From a virus: a stretch of 23,899 nucleotides of DNA. The stretch spans positions 1 through 23,899 of IMG/VR virus record IMGVR_UViG_3300010430_000446, one strand, 5' to 3'. Below are positions 14,956 through 22,265 of the stretch, in pieces. A model generated the notes under the pieces. That model was given only the letters and a program-made list of their open reading frames with translations. It searched no databases and was not told the DNA's origin. Positions within the stretch are counted from its first letter, which is position 1. Each line of letters opens with the position of its first letter. Position numbers and translations under genes: made by a program.

Positions 14956-16031
14956 CAACAAGACTCTTGAACGTAGTTCCAGAATCAGCCTATCGTGGCT
15001 ATGATGGAGTAAACTATTCTTCATTGTCAAATCTTGCTAATAGTCCACAAGCATACAGAATCGCAGAAGCAGCAGAGGAATCTTCGGAAACCTCTGCTAT
15101 GCTTCTCGGTACTGTTGTGGATTTACTCCTTACCAACAAGGAGAGGTTTGATGATGAAGTCTATGTAATGACTGCTACTAAGCCAAGTAGCGAAATGATG
15201 CTCAAGTATTGTAATGTACTCGCACAAACAGGAGACACCAAAAGAGCACATAATGAATCAGGATACAAAATTAGTTTAGACGCATCGGTAAAGAAGTTTG
15301 ATAAGGAAGGCAGAGCATATTTTGACGCATTACTTAACGCAAAAGGAAAAAGTATTGTAGGTGCAGAAGAATTATTCGTAGCAAATCAAATTGTAGCACA
15401 ACTTACATCAAATCCTTTCACAAAGAGATACTTTATTGAAGAAGATGGCGTAGATTTATTGTTCCAAGTACCTATAGTTTGGAACATACACTTCAAATCG
15501 TTAATAACCGGAGAGAACGCTATTGCACCAGCAAAATCCATGCTGGATGTTATAAGAATCGACCACCATAATGAGTTGATTCAACCTGTCGATCTGAAGA
15601 CAGGAGGCGAAGGATTCATGAAGTCATTTTGGAGATACCATAGGTATCTACAGGCTTCCATGTATACCGATGCTGTAATGACTGCTCAATGGGACAGAGG
15701 TATGGACACCCGTAAGTATGAATTTGAACCCATGAGGTTCGTTTATGCTGACACAAATCTGTTCTACAATCCGGTTGTATATAAGATGACTCCAAAAGAT
15801 ATTCATGCAGGAAGATCAGGAATAGATTATATTGAACCAATGGGAGGAAGCGTATCAGGAGAAAAGGATACAATTTACTTTGGAACTCTCGGACAAACCA
15901 AACGCAAGGGATACGAAAGATTGACTGCCGAACTCGATTGGCACATTAAAAATGACAAGTGGGACTATGACTACGACACCTATCAAAAGAATGGTGAAAT
16001 AGAGATTAGTGCATTTGGAGTTAAATTCTAA
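14952..16031 (+). CDS. PD-(D/E)XK nuclease, RecE/Cas4-like phage exonuclease, 359 aa
   Basis: The core motifs of the PD-(D/E)XK superfamily appear in order: an N-terminal helix pattern YSSLSNLANSPQAYR and GTVVDLL near residues 53-59, then metal-binding D199 (SMLDVI), D214-L-K216 in QPVDLKTGG, and Q234xxxY238 (YLQASMYTD). The QxxxY helix is typical of RecB/RecE/AddB-type nucleases. These enzymes resect double-stranded DNA 5' to 3' and feed single strands to an annealing protein, which here could be the Sak4-like ATPase with the SSB. ATG 14952 overlaps the preceding stop by 4 nt. The long segment between the first motif and D199 is a family-typical insertion. Confidence 0.82.
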   Translation: MTTRLLNVVPESAYRGYDGVNYSSLSNLANSPQAYRIAEAAEESSETSAMLLGTVVDLLLTNKERFDDEVYVMTATKPSSEMMLKYCNVLAQTGDTKRAHNESGYKISLDASVKKFDKEGRAYFDALLNAKGKSIVGAEELFVANQIVAQLTSNPFTKRYFIEEDGVDLLFQVPIVWNIHFKSLITGENAIAPAKSMLDVIRIDHHNELIQPVDLKTGGEGFMKSFWRYHRYLQASMYTDAVMTAQWDRGMDTRKYEFEPMRFVYADTNLFYNPVVYKMTPKDIHAGRSGIDYIEPMGGSVSGEKDTIYFGTLGQTKRKGYERLTAELDWHIKNDKWDYDYDTYQKNGEIEISAFGVKF

Positions 16032-16044
16032 AAACCCTTACTCA

Positions 16045-16812
16045 ATGTTAGAAGGAAATACAATCAAACTCAGTAATGGCAAGATAATCAATATCATGTC
16101 ACTTGATGCTGTTCGACTGTATCTTGATACCTCTGACATTGCGTTCCTCCATCCTGAAATGGACGAATCTGGTAGTCATATCAAATCTATCAATTTTGAA
16201 GACAAGCTGACCATTAAAAAAGGAGATCAAATCTCTTTGATAGTCGGTAACGTCAAAACTGTATATGATGTAGTATATATGGTTATCGAAAAAAAGGGTA
16301 AATCTGTTATTATATACAGTTCACTACCAACCAAGACAGGTAAATTCCTGCTTCCTGCTCTTGGAAAGACCTTCAAACAGTTGAAAGTCGATAGCTATTA
16401 TGTGAACACTTATCTCGATCCTACCTATGAATATCTCTGTATAAAATACAGATTTACAGGCACTAAGACATACAAAGAGTTCGAGAAATATATGATAACT
16501 GATCCTCTTTGTGTTTCCCATCTTGAACATGGAAAATATCACGTAGTATATTTCTTTAAAATTCCTTCGGAGTTTAAAGAAGATGTGTTATCTTTCGTAG
16601 AGGGGAAATACTCCAAGTTCTCTAAGGCGTTAAAAGGACGCATACAGAAGTTTTATGGTAGAGAAGAAAGCGAACCGATGTTAGATGTTATTGGTCGTAA
16701 CAAAGATTTAAAAAAGCAAATGGAGAAGTATTTAGGAATAGAGCTACCAGCAAACAGTGAACTTGCATCAAAACCAGACAGTGAAATCGAAATATATAAA
16801 CCTTATGAGTGA
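16045..16812 (+). CDS. Unknown phage protein, 255 aa
   Basis: ATG 16045 behind CTAAAAACCCTTACTCA is the preferred start; the frame also extends to an upstream GTG inside the exonuclease gene, which is less likely. The first 125 residues are beta-rich (TIKLSNGKIINIM, ISLIVGNVKTVYDVVYMVI, SVIIYSS). The rest is mixed, with a Lys-rich helical stretch (KYSKFSKALKGRIQKFYG) and MLDVIGRNKDLKKQMEKYLG towards the end, then an acidic Ser/Glu tail. There is no signal peptide or membrane segment. I do not recognise a family. Its place just after the exonuclease and before the glycosylase suggests early expression with the DNA-metabolism genes. It overlaps the next gene by 8 nt. Confidence 0.75.
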   Translation: MLEGNTIKLSNGKIINIMSLDAVRLYLDTSDIAFLHPEMDESGSHIKSINFEDKLTIKKGDQISLIVGNVKTVYDVVYMVIEKKGKSVIIYSSLPTKTGKFLLPALGKTFKQLKVDSYYVNTYLDPTYEYLCIKYRFTGTKTYKEFEKYMITDPLCVSHLEHGKYHVVYFFKIPSEFKEDVLSFVEGKYSKFSKALKGRIQKFYGREESEPMLDVIGRNKDLKKQMEKYLGIELPANSELASKPDSEIEIYKPYE

Positions 16813-17179
16813 CGAACTGAAGAAAGATCAAGAGGAATTTGAGGGAGATATGTCAATTCAGATGTATCAGGAGCTACTCACGAGAAGCTATGAAAAAATA
16901 GCTAATCTCAAGTTAGCTCTTGGTGCAGCTCAGGGTCAAGAAGTTGATCTTCGTGATAGGATAGCTTCAAGTGTATATCCGGGATTTCTTATACAATCAA
17001 CATCAAGTGAACAAGCTGCTGAAGATTCATATCGTGCAGCAGATAAGATGTTGAGAGTAAGAGAATCAGGTACAGCTTATGATACTGATCTGATTGCTAT
17101 TCTCAAAGAAATGAGAGATAACTCTATGACCAATGAAGTATTTGGTCGCAATATCAGAACGTTTTTAAAAGATAAATAA
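16805..17179 (+). CDS. Small helical (coiled-coil) protein, 124 aa
   Basis: ATG 16805 lies in AAACCTTATG inside the end of the previous gene and gives MSDELKKDQEEFE. Longer readings from upstream are less likely. The protein is almost entirely helical: an acidic N-terminus, a probable coiled coil at about residues 20-55 (MYQELLTRSYEKIANLKLAL), a Ser/Gln-rich middle, and a charged helix near the end. There are no Cys or His clusters and no recognised family. It may be a small structural or accessory subunit working with its neighbours, but that is only positional. Confidence 0.7.
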   Translation: MSDELKKDQEEFEGDMSIQMYQELLTRSYEKIANLKLALGAAQGQEVDLRDRIASSVYPGFLIQSTSSEQAAEDSYRAADKMLRVRESGTAYDTDLIAILKEMRDNSMTNEVFGRNIRTFLKDK

Positions 17180-17180
17180 T

Positions 17181-17954
17181 ATGAGAAATGAAACTGCGTA
17201 TTGGAGAGCATCTAAGGATAGAGCCTTACGTGCGCCTTTACCTGCAAGGACTTCTACCTATAGTCCTGTTTCCCATGCTGAGATTGTCGATGCAATCCAA
17301 GCTAATGCTCGTACCAACAATTTGAGTATCGTTCGTGACAGAGTGTATTCAAATATACTTGGTACAAGAGTTACTGGATTCTATGATGTCGAAGATGGAA
17401 CAGACTTTGGTAAGGAGCATGGACTGAAAATGATGTTCGGTTGGCGCAACTCTTACGACAAATCTATGTCAGTTGCGTTTGTAGCAGGAGGTTCAGTCTG
17501 GATTTGTGGAAATGGATTAATCTCCGGTGATCTGATGGCTTTCAAAAGAAAGCATACAGGAACCGTTGCAGAAGAGTTGAATGAGAAGATTCAGATCGGT
17601 GTAGACCGAATGAAATCTGATTTTGGAAAGCTCGTTATGGAAGTGGATGTGATGAAGAACTATTCTCTTACTCCACGCCAAAAAGCTGAAATTATGGGAG
17701 TTATGTATTTCGAGAGGAATCTCATTACTCCTACTCAGTTGAGTATTGTCAAAAAAGAACTTACTCAAAGTGAACACTTCAAGGAAGATAATGCTTGGAG
17801 CCTGTATAATAATGTCACCGAAGCTCTCAAGAAGAGTCATCCGATTGACATTATTCGGGATCACATCAAGCTGCATGGATTCATGAAGGAGATGACCGGA
17901 ATGAACGAACCTGAAGCTGAAGTTTCCAATGTTGGACCAGAGGTTACAAGTTAG
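17181..17954 (+). CDS. DUF932-family protein, 257 aa
   Basis: The sequence carries the hallmarks of the DUF932 family found on phages and plasmids: an N-terminal SPVSHAEIVDAI motif, LKMMFGWRNSYDKS, and the core SVWICGNGLISGD followed by FKRKHTG, then a long helical C-terminal half. Biochemical function of the family is unsettled; members often sit near DNA replication or recombination genes, as here. Start ATG 17181 is one base after the previous stop. The last 26 nt overlap the glycosylase gene. The tail (EPEAEVSNVGPEVTS) is acidic and likely disordered. The family call is from motif memory, so moderately sure. Confidence 0.72.
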   Translation: MRNETAYWRASKDRALRAPLPARTSTYSPVSHAEIVDAIQANARTNNLSIVRDRVYSNILGTRVTGFYDVEDGTDFGKEHGLKMMFGWRNSYDKSMSVAFVAGGSVWICGNGLISGDLMAFKRKHTGTVAEELNEKIQIGVDRMKSDFGKLVMEVDVMKNYSLTPRQKAEIMGVMYFERNLITPTQLSIVKKELTQSEHFKEDNAWSLYNNVTEALKKSHPIDIIRDHIKLHGFMKEMTGMNEPEAEVSNVGPEVTS

Positions 17955-18627
17955 GTTTAGAGAATTATTAGGAAATGAGTGGTTTGAAGTGCTTGAACCG
18001 TATTTCGCAACAAAAGATTTTGATGAACTATACGTTGAACTCTTTAAAGACAGGCGAAAATATACAGTCTACCCTGAGAAGGGATCAGACTTGTTGTTCA
18101 AAGCATTTCGGACCACTCCCCTTTCTAAGGTAAAAGTTGTGATACTTGGACAAGACCCTTATCATGACGGTTCCTATGATGGTTTTGCTTTTTCAAATAC
18201 GAATAAGCTCCGACTGTCACCTTCCTTACAGAATATCTTTAAGGAGGTCGAAAGCGATGTATATGATGGCTTTCAACTCTCTCAGGACTCCGAACTCATT
18301 CGATGGGCAGAACAAGGCGTGTTGCTCATTAATACAGCTCATACGGTACGTGAGAGAGAACCTGCTTCACATTTACATTTGTGGGGAATGTTTACATTTC
18401 ATGTGCTCAAAGCTCTCATCGAATGGAGACATCCTGTTGTATGGATGTTATGGGGATCAAAAGCAAAGAAACATCTTGAGAATAAGGCTCTACCTAAGAA
18501 CCATCTCAGATTAACTGCTGCACATCCTTCACCATTTTCAGCACACGCTGGATTTTTTGGATGTAAACATTTTACGAAAGCAAATGAATTTTTATTAAAT
18601 CATAATGTTGAACCTATAACTTGGTAA
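17929..18627 (+). CDS. ung: Uracil-DNA glycosylase, family 1 (UNG), 232 aa
   Basis: The enzyme removes uracil from DNA by cutting the N-glycosidic bond. All main UNG motifs are present: water-activating G74-Q-D76-PYH, stacking Phe in FAFS, LLIN135 for uracil recognition, and H199-PSP in the Leu-loop motif, followed by GFFGCKHF. One difference is visible: the residue that intercalates into the DNA minor groove (Leu191 in E. coli HPSPLS) is Phe here (HPSPFS). Length matches bacterial UNG (about 225-230 aa). It starts inside the DUF932 gene (26-nt overlap). The phage probably uses it to clear uracil from its own replicated DNA. Confidence 0.93.
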   Translation: MLDQRLQVRFRELLGNEWFEVLEPYFATKDFDELYVELFKDRRKYTVYPEKGSDLLFKAFRTTPLSKVKVVILGQDPYHDGSYDGFAFSNTNKLRLSPSLQNIFKEVESDVYDGFQLSQDSELIRWAEQGVLLINTAHTVREREPASHLHLWGMFTFHVLKALIEWRHPVVWMLWGSKAKKHLENKALPKNHLRLTAAHPSPFSAHAGFFGCKHFTKANEFLLNHNVEPITW

Positions 18628-18629
18628 AA

Positions 18630-18938
18630 ATGGCAGAGAAGAAGAATAAACTCATACTGTTTTGGGAATCCAAAGCAGGTGACAAGATCAAAGCTGCAAG
18701 AGCATCCAAATCACTCCAAAGACAGGCTGAGATTGATGTTGCGAAAGCTCAGGAAGATTTTGAAACCGCTAAAGATGCCTTCGATAAGGCAAAAATGGAG
18801 GCGAAGGATAATGCAAAAGAAGGATTTAAGAACATCGTGAAGACTCATCGTGCAATGGTTGTTGAGAAGAAAGATTTCGATAACGCCATTGAAATCTACG
18901 AAGCTCTTTTTGAAGAGAAGCCGAGGCTACTTGGGTAG
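18630..18938 (+). CDS. Small Lys/Ala-rich coiled-coil protein, 102 aa
   Basis: ATG 18630, two bases after the glycosylase stop, gives MAEKKNKLILFWESKAG. Residues 15-75 are charged helix with heptad-like spacing (QRQAEIDVAKAQEDFETAKDA continuing to KAKMEAKDNAKEG), so a coiled coil is likely. The end (DNAIEIYEALFEEKP) is also helical. There is no enzymatic motif. It is reminiscent of small phage scaffold or DNA-associated coiled coils, but I do not recognise it. It lies in the same direction as, and 2 nt before, the next gene. Confidence 0.7.
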   Translation: MAEKKNKLILFWESKAGDKIKAARASKSLQRQAEIDVAKAQEDFETAKDAFDKAKMEAKDNAKEGFKNIVKTHRAMVVEKKDFDNAIEIYEALFEEKPRLLG

Positions 18939-18940
18939 CT

Positions 18941-19492
18941 ATGCTATACTTCTTAGATAGCGGTATGTATATGGGACATGACAGTATTCGTGTTCGTATA
19001 CGTCACAAGATGGAAGAAGGCTATCCTCTATCCGCAGATGGACATGAAATCAATGAGGAGTTACCACTACCAGAATTTTTAAGAAGGATATTTCCGGATA
19101 AAAAGCATTTTGAAATAGAAATGTATAGGATCAGTAAAGCAATGTCTTATGGACGACATAGTGCAAAGAATGAAGAACTTGATCAATGTGCTGATGTGTA
19201 CAACAAAATGTACATAAAGTTATTTCGAGATCGCAAAACAGTTCTTGCTCAACATACTATGCGTGGTATTGGACAATTCGGAGTTGATCCTTATATGCAA
19301 AGACAAGCAGATATGGCACAAAGATCAGCATCGGATTATCATCGGGAACAAATGCTTAGAGAGGTTGCTTATCCACATTCTCCGAGTCGTGGACTTCTTG
19401 ATACTGGTCCATCGAAAAGAGAATTGATTGAAATAGAAGAAAAAAAACTGAAGAAAAAGCGAGATGATGATCTATTTTTCCTAACAACATGA
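18941..19492 (+). CDS. Unknown protein, 183 aa
   Basis: ATG 18941 follows the previous stop by two bases. The N-terminal third is mixed (MLYFLDSGMYMGHDSIRVRI). The centre is helical and basic with His residues (KAMSYGRHSAKNEEL). The C-terminal part contains Arg/Gln-rich helices and ends in a Glu/Lys run (EIEEKKLKKKRDDDLFFL). No transmembrane segment, signal peptide or catalytic signature is seen. It overlaps the following membrane-protein gene by 4 nt, suggesting coupled translation. Function unknown. Confidence 0.7.
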   Translation: MLYFLDSGMYMGHDSIRVRIRHKMEEGYPLSADGHEINEELPLPEFLRRIFPDKKHFEIEMYRISKAMSYGRHSAKNEELDQCADVYNKMYIKLFRDRKTVLAQHTMRGIGQFGVDPYMQRQADMAQRSASDYHREQMLREVAYPHSPSRGLLDTGPSKRELIEIEEKKLKKKRDDDLFFLTT

Positions 19493-19734
19493 AGATAAAA
19501 GAAGCATGGGAGATCATCGGAAAGATAAATTCTGGTGAAATCGACTTCGGAGAACTATCCGAAAAAGAGAAGGAAGACTTACTTAAAACTGTCTTCAAAC
19601 TCGCAAGACGACACGTATTCCTGTCCCGTATTTGGATGATGAGAGATGTAATAAAAACTATTGCACTGGTTCTCATTGTGTTATTAGGGATAGATATAAT
19701 CGTTGAATTAATTAACTTATTTAAAAACTCTTAA
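19489..19734 (+). CDS. Small protein with C-terminal transmembrane segment, 81 aa
   Basis: The ATG overlaps the previous stop (ATGA). Residues 1-55 are soluble and charged (GELSEKEKEDLLKTVF). Residues about 57-78 form one clear hydrophobic helix (TIALVLIVLLGIDIIVELI), followed by a short LFKNS end. Topology is therefore tail-anchored, with the soluble part probably on the cytoplasmic side because there is no signal peptide. Such proteins in phage early regions may act at the host membrane (superinfection exclusion, lysis timing), but nothing here specifies which. Confidence 0.7.
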   Translation: MKIKEAWEIIGKINSGEIDFGELSEKEKEDLLKTVFKLARRHVFLSRIWMMRDVIKTIALVLIVLLGIDIIVELINLFKNS

Positions 19735-19746
19735 AACCAAACAATT

Positions 19747-20115
19747 ATGTTTGAAAATCAAGTTGAAAGTTATATTGCAAAAGCTCTCTTTGAAGAGGCA
19801 AAGGATGCTAACGAGTTCCTGAATGAAAGCGAACTTGCTTTCCGTGTAACAGGAATGATGTATGCTGACAAGATCAAGTCCGATGGACCTGTCTCTCTTC
19901 GCTCTGTCAAAGGTAAAATGAGCAGAGTACGTACCATCTGTGATGAGAACTCCAAGATTCTTCTACCAAAGGTAGAGGTAATCGAAGATGTCAAAACTAT
20001 CACAGGATGGAAAATTGCCTCCGGAGCTGATCTGGACTACATTGGTGAAGTCTTTCTCGGTATCAAACCTGCGAAGACTACTGCCGATGCTCCCGAAGCT
20101 GAAGCCTCAGAATAA
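19747..20115 (+). CDS. Unknown protein, 122 aa
   Basis: ATG 19747 follows TTAAAACCAAACAATT, a leader typical of the window. The first half is helical (SYIAKALFEEAKDANEFLNESE), the second has strand-like KILLPKVEVIEDV and a Gly/Asp-rich part. The last 15 residues are low-complexity acidic (KTTADAPEAEASE). No catalytic motif, Cys cluster or membrane segment is seen. Its stop overlaps the next ATG by one base (TAATG), so expression is coupled. Function unknown. Confidence 0.7.
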   Translation: MFENQVESYIAKALFEEAKDANEFLNESELAFRVTGMMYADKIKSDGPVSLRSVKGKMSRVRTICDENSKILLPKVEVIEDVKTITGWKIASGADLDYIGEVFLGIKPAKTTADAPEAEASE

Positions 20116-20489
20116 TGCCTGATCTACTGAATATTGATAGCGAAGAAGTATTTTTCTATCACGGAACAACTGTAGATGGTTACAGATTTACAATCGCTGG
20201 TCGTTTTCAACCTATGATGATAAACGATATTGATAGAGAAGCTGATGTAATCATGCTTGGTATCTCTTTATGTGGTAAATGTGATCAGTTCGCTAAAAAG
20301 CTCGGAAGAATGAAAGCGGAAGGAAGAATGAAATCCAAATCTATTGTTGGAAGAAGTTACTTCTCTTTGTATCAGGAAACACGACCTTTAAATTGGTTCG
20401 CAGAACAGAAAGGTAAAGTCTTTGTTGAAGCAGCACAACTTAATAATGTACTCAACAGGACTAAACTTATGCGAAAATTCAATTTATAA
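20115..20489 (+). CDS. Unknown protein, 124 aa
   Basis: The gene is coupled to the previous one through a TAATG junction. It starts with MPDLLNIDSEEVFFYHGTT and has strand-rich N-terminal sequence, then the motif LGISLCGKCDQFAKKLGRMKA, and a basic helical end. A single CxxC (C54/C57, in LCGKC) could bind metal or be redox active, but one pair is weak evidence. There is no membrane segment and no recognised family. A hairpin at 20515-20551 follows the stop and may end the transcript or attenuate it. Confidence 0.7.
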   Translation: MPDLLNIDSEEVFFYHGTTVDGYRFTIAGRFQPMMINDIDREADVIMLGISLCGKCDQFAKKLGRMKAEGRMKSKSIVGRSYFSLYQETRPLNWFAEQKGKVFVEAAQLNNVLNRTKLMRKFNL

Positions 20490-20514
20490 CTTACTACTTT
20501 CGCTACAGTAGGGA

Positions 20515-20555
20515 ACCTGAGTGGGAAAGCGTAAGTAAGTACCACTCAGGTATTT
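20515..20555 (+). terminator. Terminator-like hairpin in an 85-nt gap
   Basis: ACCTGAGTGG (20515-20524) pairs perfectly with CCACTCAGGT (20542-20551) around a 17-nt loop, followed by ATTTT. The loop contains AGCGTAAG, and upstream sequence CGCT (20501-20504) and CTTA (20490-20493) could pair with it, giving an alternative or pseudoknot fold. The stem is strong but the T-run is short, so termination may be partial. Confidence 0.55.
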
Positions 20556-20574
20556 TAAACTTTAAAAACTACTA

Positions 20575-20805
20575 ATGGAAAGAGTGAAAGTAACAATACC
20601 ATTCTCAGGAATTTGTTATATGCAGGTATGTGCTGAAGAAGATGCAACTGATGAAGAAATTTTAGAAGTAGCCAATAGGGACAACCCTTCAGGCACTACA
20701 AATGGATGGTCAAAAGTTGCAAGAGAAAATCATGAAAATGAAAATGCACGTCCTGTCAAATGTGAAGATCATCCTGATAGAAAACATTTTATTCTTATTT
20801 GTTAA
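20575..20805 (+). CDS. Small unknown protein, 76 aa
   Basis: ATG 20575 follows AAACTTTAAAAACTACTA. The N-terminal 40 residues give a strand-strand-helix pattern (VKVTIPFSGICYMQVCAEED then TDEEILEVAN), followed by a polar Asn/Glu-rich stretch (NHENENARP) and a C-terminal strand (HFILIC). Four Cys residues are present but not in a zinc-finger arrangement. No family is recognised. It is the first gene after the 20515-20551 hairpin, so it may open a new transcript. Confidence 0.6.
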   Translation: MERVKVTIPFSGICYMQVCAEEDATDEEILEVANRDNPSGTTNGWSKVARENHENENARPVKCEDHPDRKHFILIC

Positions 20806-20822
20806 ACCTTAAAAACAAAAAA

Positions 20823-21170
20823 ATGGCGGAAGAAGTCGAATTACAAGTAGGTGCGTTCAAAGAATCTTTGTATCGCAATAACAGTAAAATCCGTAAGGAT
20901 CGTGCTGATAGCATAATCGAAGATGCTGAACTCATTTACAAACGTGAGATCGAAGACCTCGAAGTTCAAATGAAAAAGATGCAGAGAGAGCAAGAGAATA
21001 TGCTTGACCTGTCTCCAACCAATGCAATGAATCTTACTCTTGCAAGTGACTTTGATTCAAAAGTTTATGTAGATAAGGACATTGAACTTGGAGTAAAAAT
21101 CCGGAATGTTGAGATCAAACTTGACATTGCACGTAAGCGTTATGCTTACTTATTTGGAGGAACCGAATAA
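20823..21170 (+). CDS. Small helical coiled-coil protein, 115 aa
   Basis: ATG 20823 is preceded by AAACCTTAAAAACAAAAAA, and MAEEVELQVGAF is a natural start; reading from an upstream TTG is unlikely. The protein is mostly charged helix, with a likely coiled coil through IEDLEVQMKKMQREQENM, a short loop (LSPTNAMN), and another helix with KVYVDKDIELGVKIR and DIARKRYAYL. No enzymatic motif is seen. Its stop overlaps the start of the von Willebrand factor A gene by one base, so the two are co-expressed. Confidence 0.7.
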   Translation: MAEEVELQVGAFKESLYRNNSKIRKDRADSIIEDAELIYKREIEDLEVQMKKMQREQENMLDLSPTNAMNLTLASDFDSKVYVDKDIELGVKIRNVEIKLDIARKRYAYLFGGTE

Positions 21171-22039
21171 TGGGAGGCGGTAGTTATAGTTCAATGGATC
21201 GTGGTGTACGCCATATGGCAATGGGAACAGCCATGAAATCCAATGCAGAGAACTTCAAAAGCAAGTCTGTAACTCGTGAGATGACTACAGTTGGTCTGGA
21301 TTTTCGGGAATCAAGAGATTCTGACGAACATCCTAAATCTGTTGCAATCATTGTAGCACTTGATGTTACAGGTTCAATGGGATCAGTACCAGAACATTTG
21401 GTCAAACACGGTCTGCCTCACATGATGGATTCAATCATCAAAGCTGGTAATCCTGATCCACAGGTTCTCTTCATGGAAATCGGTGATCATGAGTGGGATC
21501 GTAGTCCACTTCAGGTAGGTCAATTCGAGAGTTCTGATGAGCTTTTGGACAAATGGTTAATGGATACCTACCTTGAGGGTGGTGGAGGTGGTAATGACGG
21601 TGAAAGCTATATGTTAGCGTGGTATTTCGCTGCTCGTCACACCAAGATCGACTGTCATGAGAAGAGGAAAGAAAAAGGTTTTCTGTTTACTATTGGTGAC
21701 GAACATAATCTACCCTCTGTTTCCAGTGCTGCTCTCAAGAAAATCATGGGAGAAGGTCAGGATGGTGGAGAGATAAAGTCTTCCGACTTGCTTGAAGAAG
21801 CAAGGAAGTTGTATCATGTGTACCATATCCACACTACTGAAACCTATTCCGGAAAGAGAGAAGTCGTTCCGCAAAGATGGAAGCAACTCATGGGTGATAA
21901 TCTGATTATTGTCCAGAGTAGTGATCATATCAGTGGTATCATTGCTGATATTGTATCCAAGAATGGTGTAGAGGCTTCCCCTGACAAAGAAAGGGAGAGC
22001 GAGACACCTGCTGATACCAAACCAGAAGAAATGCTTTAA
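21170..22039 (+). CDS. von Willebrand factor A (VWA) domain protein, 289 aa
   Basis: The MIDAS metal-site motif is visible as D65-V-T67-G-S69 in VALDVTGSMG, a DxSxS variant with Thr in the middle. A Gly/Asp loop (GGGGGNDGES, about 139-148) and strand LFTIGDEHN stand where later MIDAS residues are expected. The N-terminus is Gly/Ser/Met-rich (MGGGSYSSMDR). The acidic tail (KERESETPADTKPEEM) is probably disordered. VWA domains bind partner proteins through a divalent metal and often work with AAA+ ATPases, but no MoxR-type partner is visible here. No signal peptide or membrane segment is present, so it is likely cytoplasmic or part of the virion. Confidence 0.8.
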   Translation: MGGGSYSSMDRGVRHMAMGTAMKSNAENFKSKSVTREMTTVGLDFRESRDSDEHPKSVAIIVALDVTGSMGSVPEHLVKHGLPHMMDSIIKAGNPDPQVLFMEIGDHEWDRSPLQVGQFESSDELLDKWLMDTYLEGGGGGNDGESYMLAWYFAARHTKIDCHEKRKEKGFLFTIGDEHNLPSVSSAALKKIMGEGQDGGEIKSSDLLEEARKLYHVYHIHTTETYSGKREVVPQRWKQLMGDNLIIVQSSDHISGIIADIVSKNGVEASPDKERESETPADTKPEEML

Positions 22040-22041
22040 CT

Positions 22042-22254
22042 ATGGGTAATCCCGGATACACTGCTGAAACTCCTAAGAGGAAGATTTCAGAAGAATTTAT
22101 TGCGTGGTTAAACTCAGTTGAATTTGTCAATAACAATGAAGCAGTAGTTACAATGAGAGAAATCTTAGCTGAAGCTACACTTCGTCTAAACGATCTTCTT
22201 GTTGAAGAGGCTAAAGACATTGACAAAGCTGAAGCTGAAGGGTCTGCACCTTGA
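22042..22254 (+). CDS. Small unknown acidic helical protein, 70 aa
   Basis: ATG 22042 lies two bases after the VWA stop. After a short polar start (GNPGYTAETPKRKISEEF) the protein is predicted helical and acidic (TMREILAEATLRLNDLLVEE, then AKDIDKAEAEG). No motif, Cys or membrane segment is seen. Its spacing suggests co-translation with the VWA gene upstream and the purine enzyme downstream. Function unknown. Confidence 0.65.
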   Translation: MGNPGYTAETPKRKISEEFIAWLNSVEFVNNNEAVVTMREILAEATLRLNDLLVEEAKDIDKAEAEGSAP

Positions 22255-22265
22255 AGCCTCGTGAC

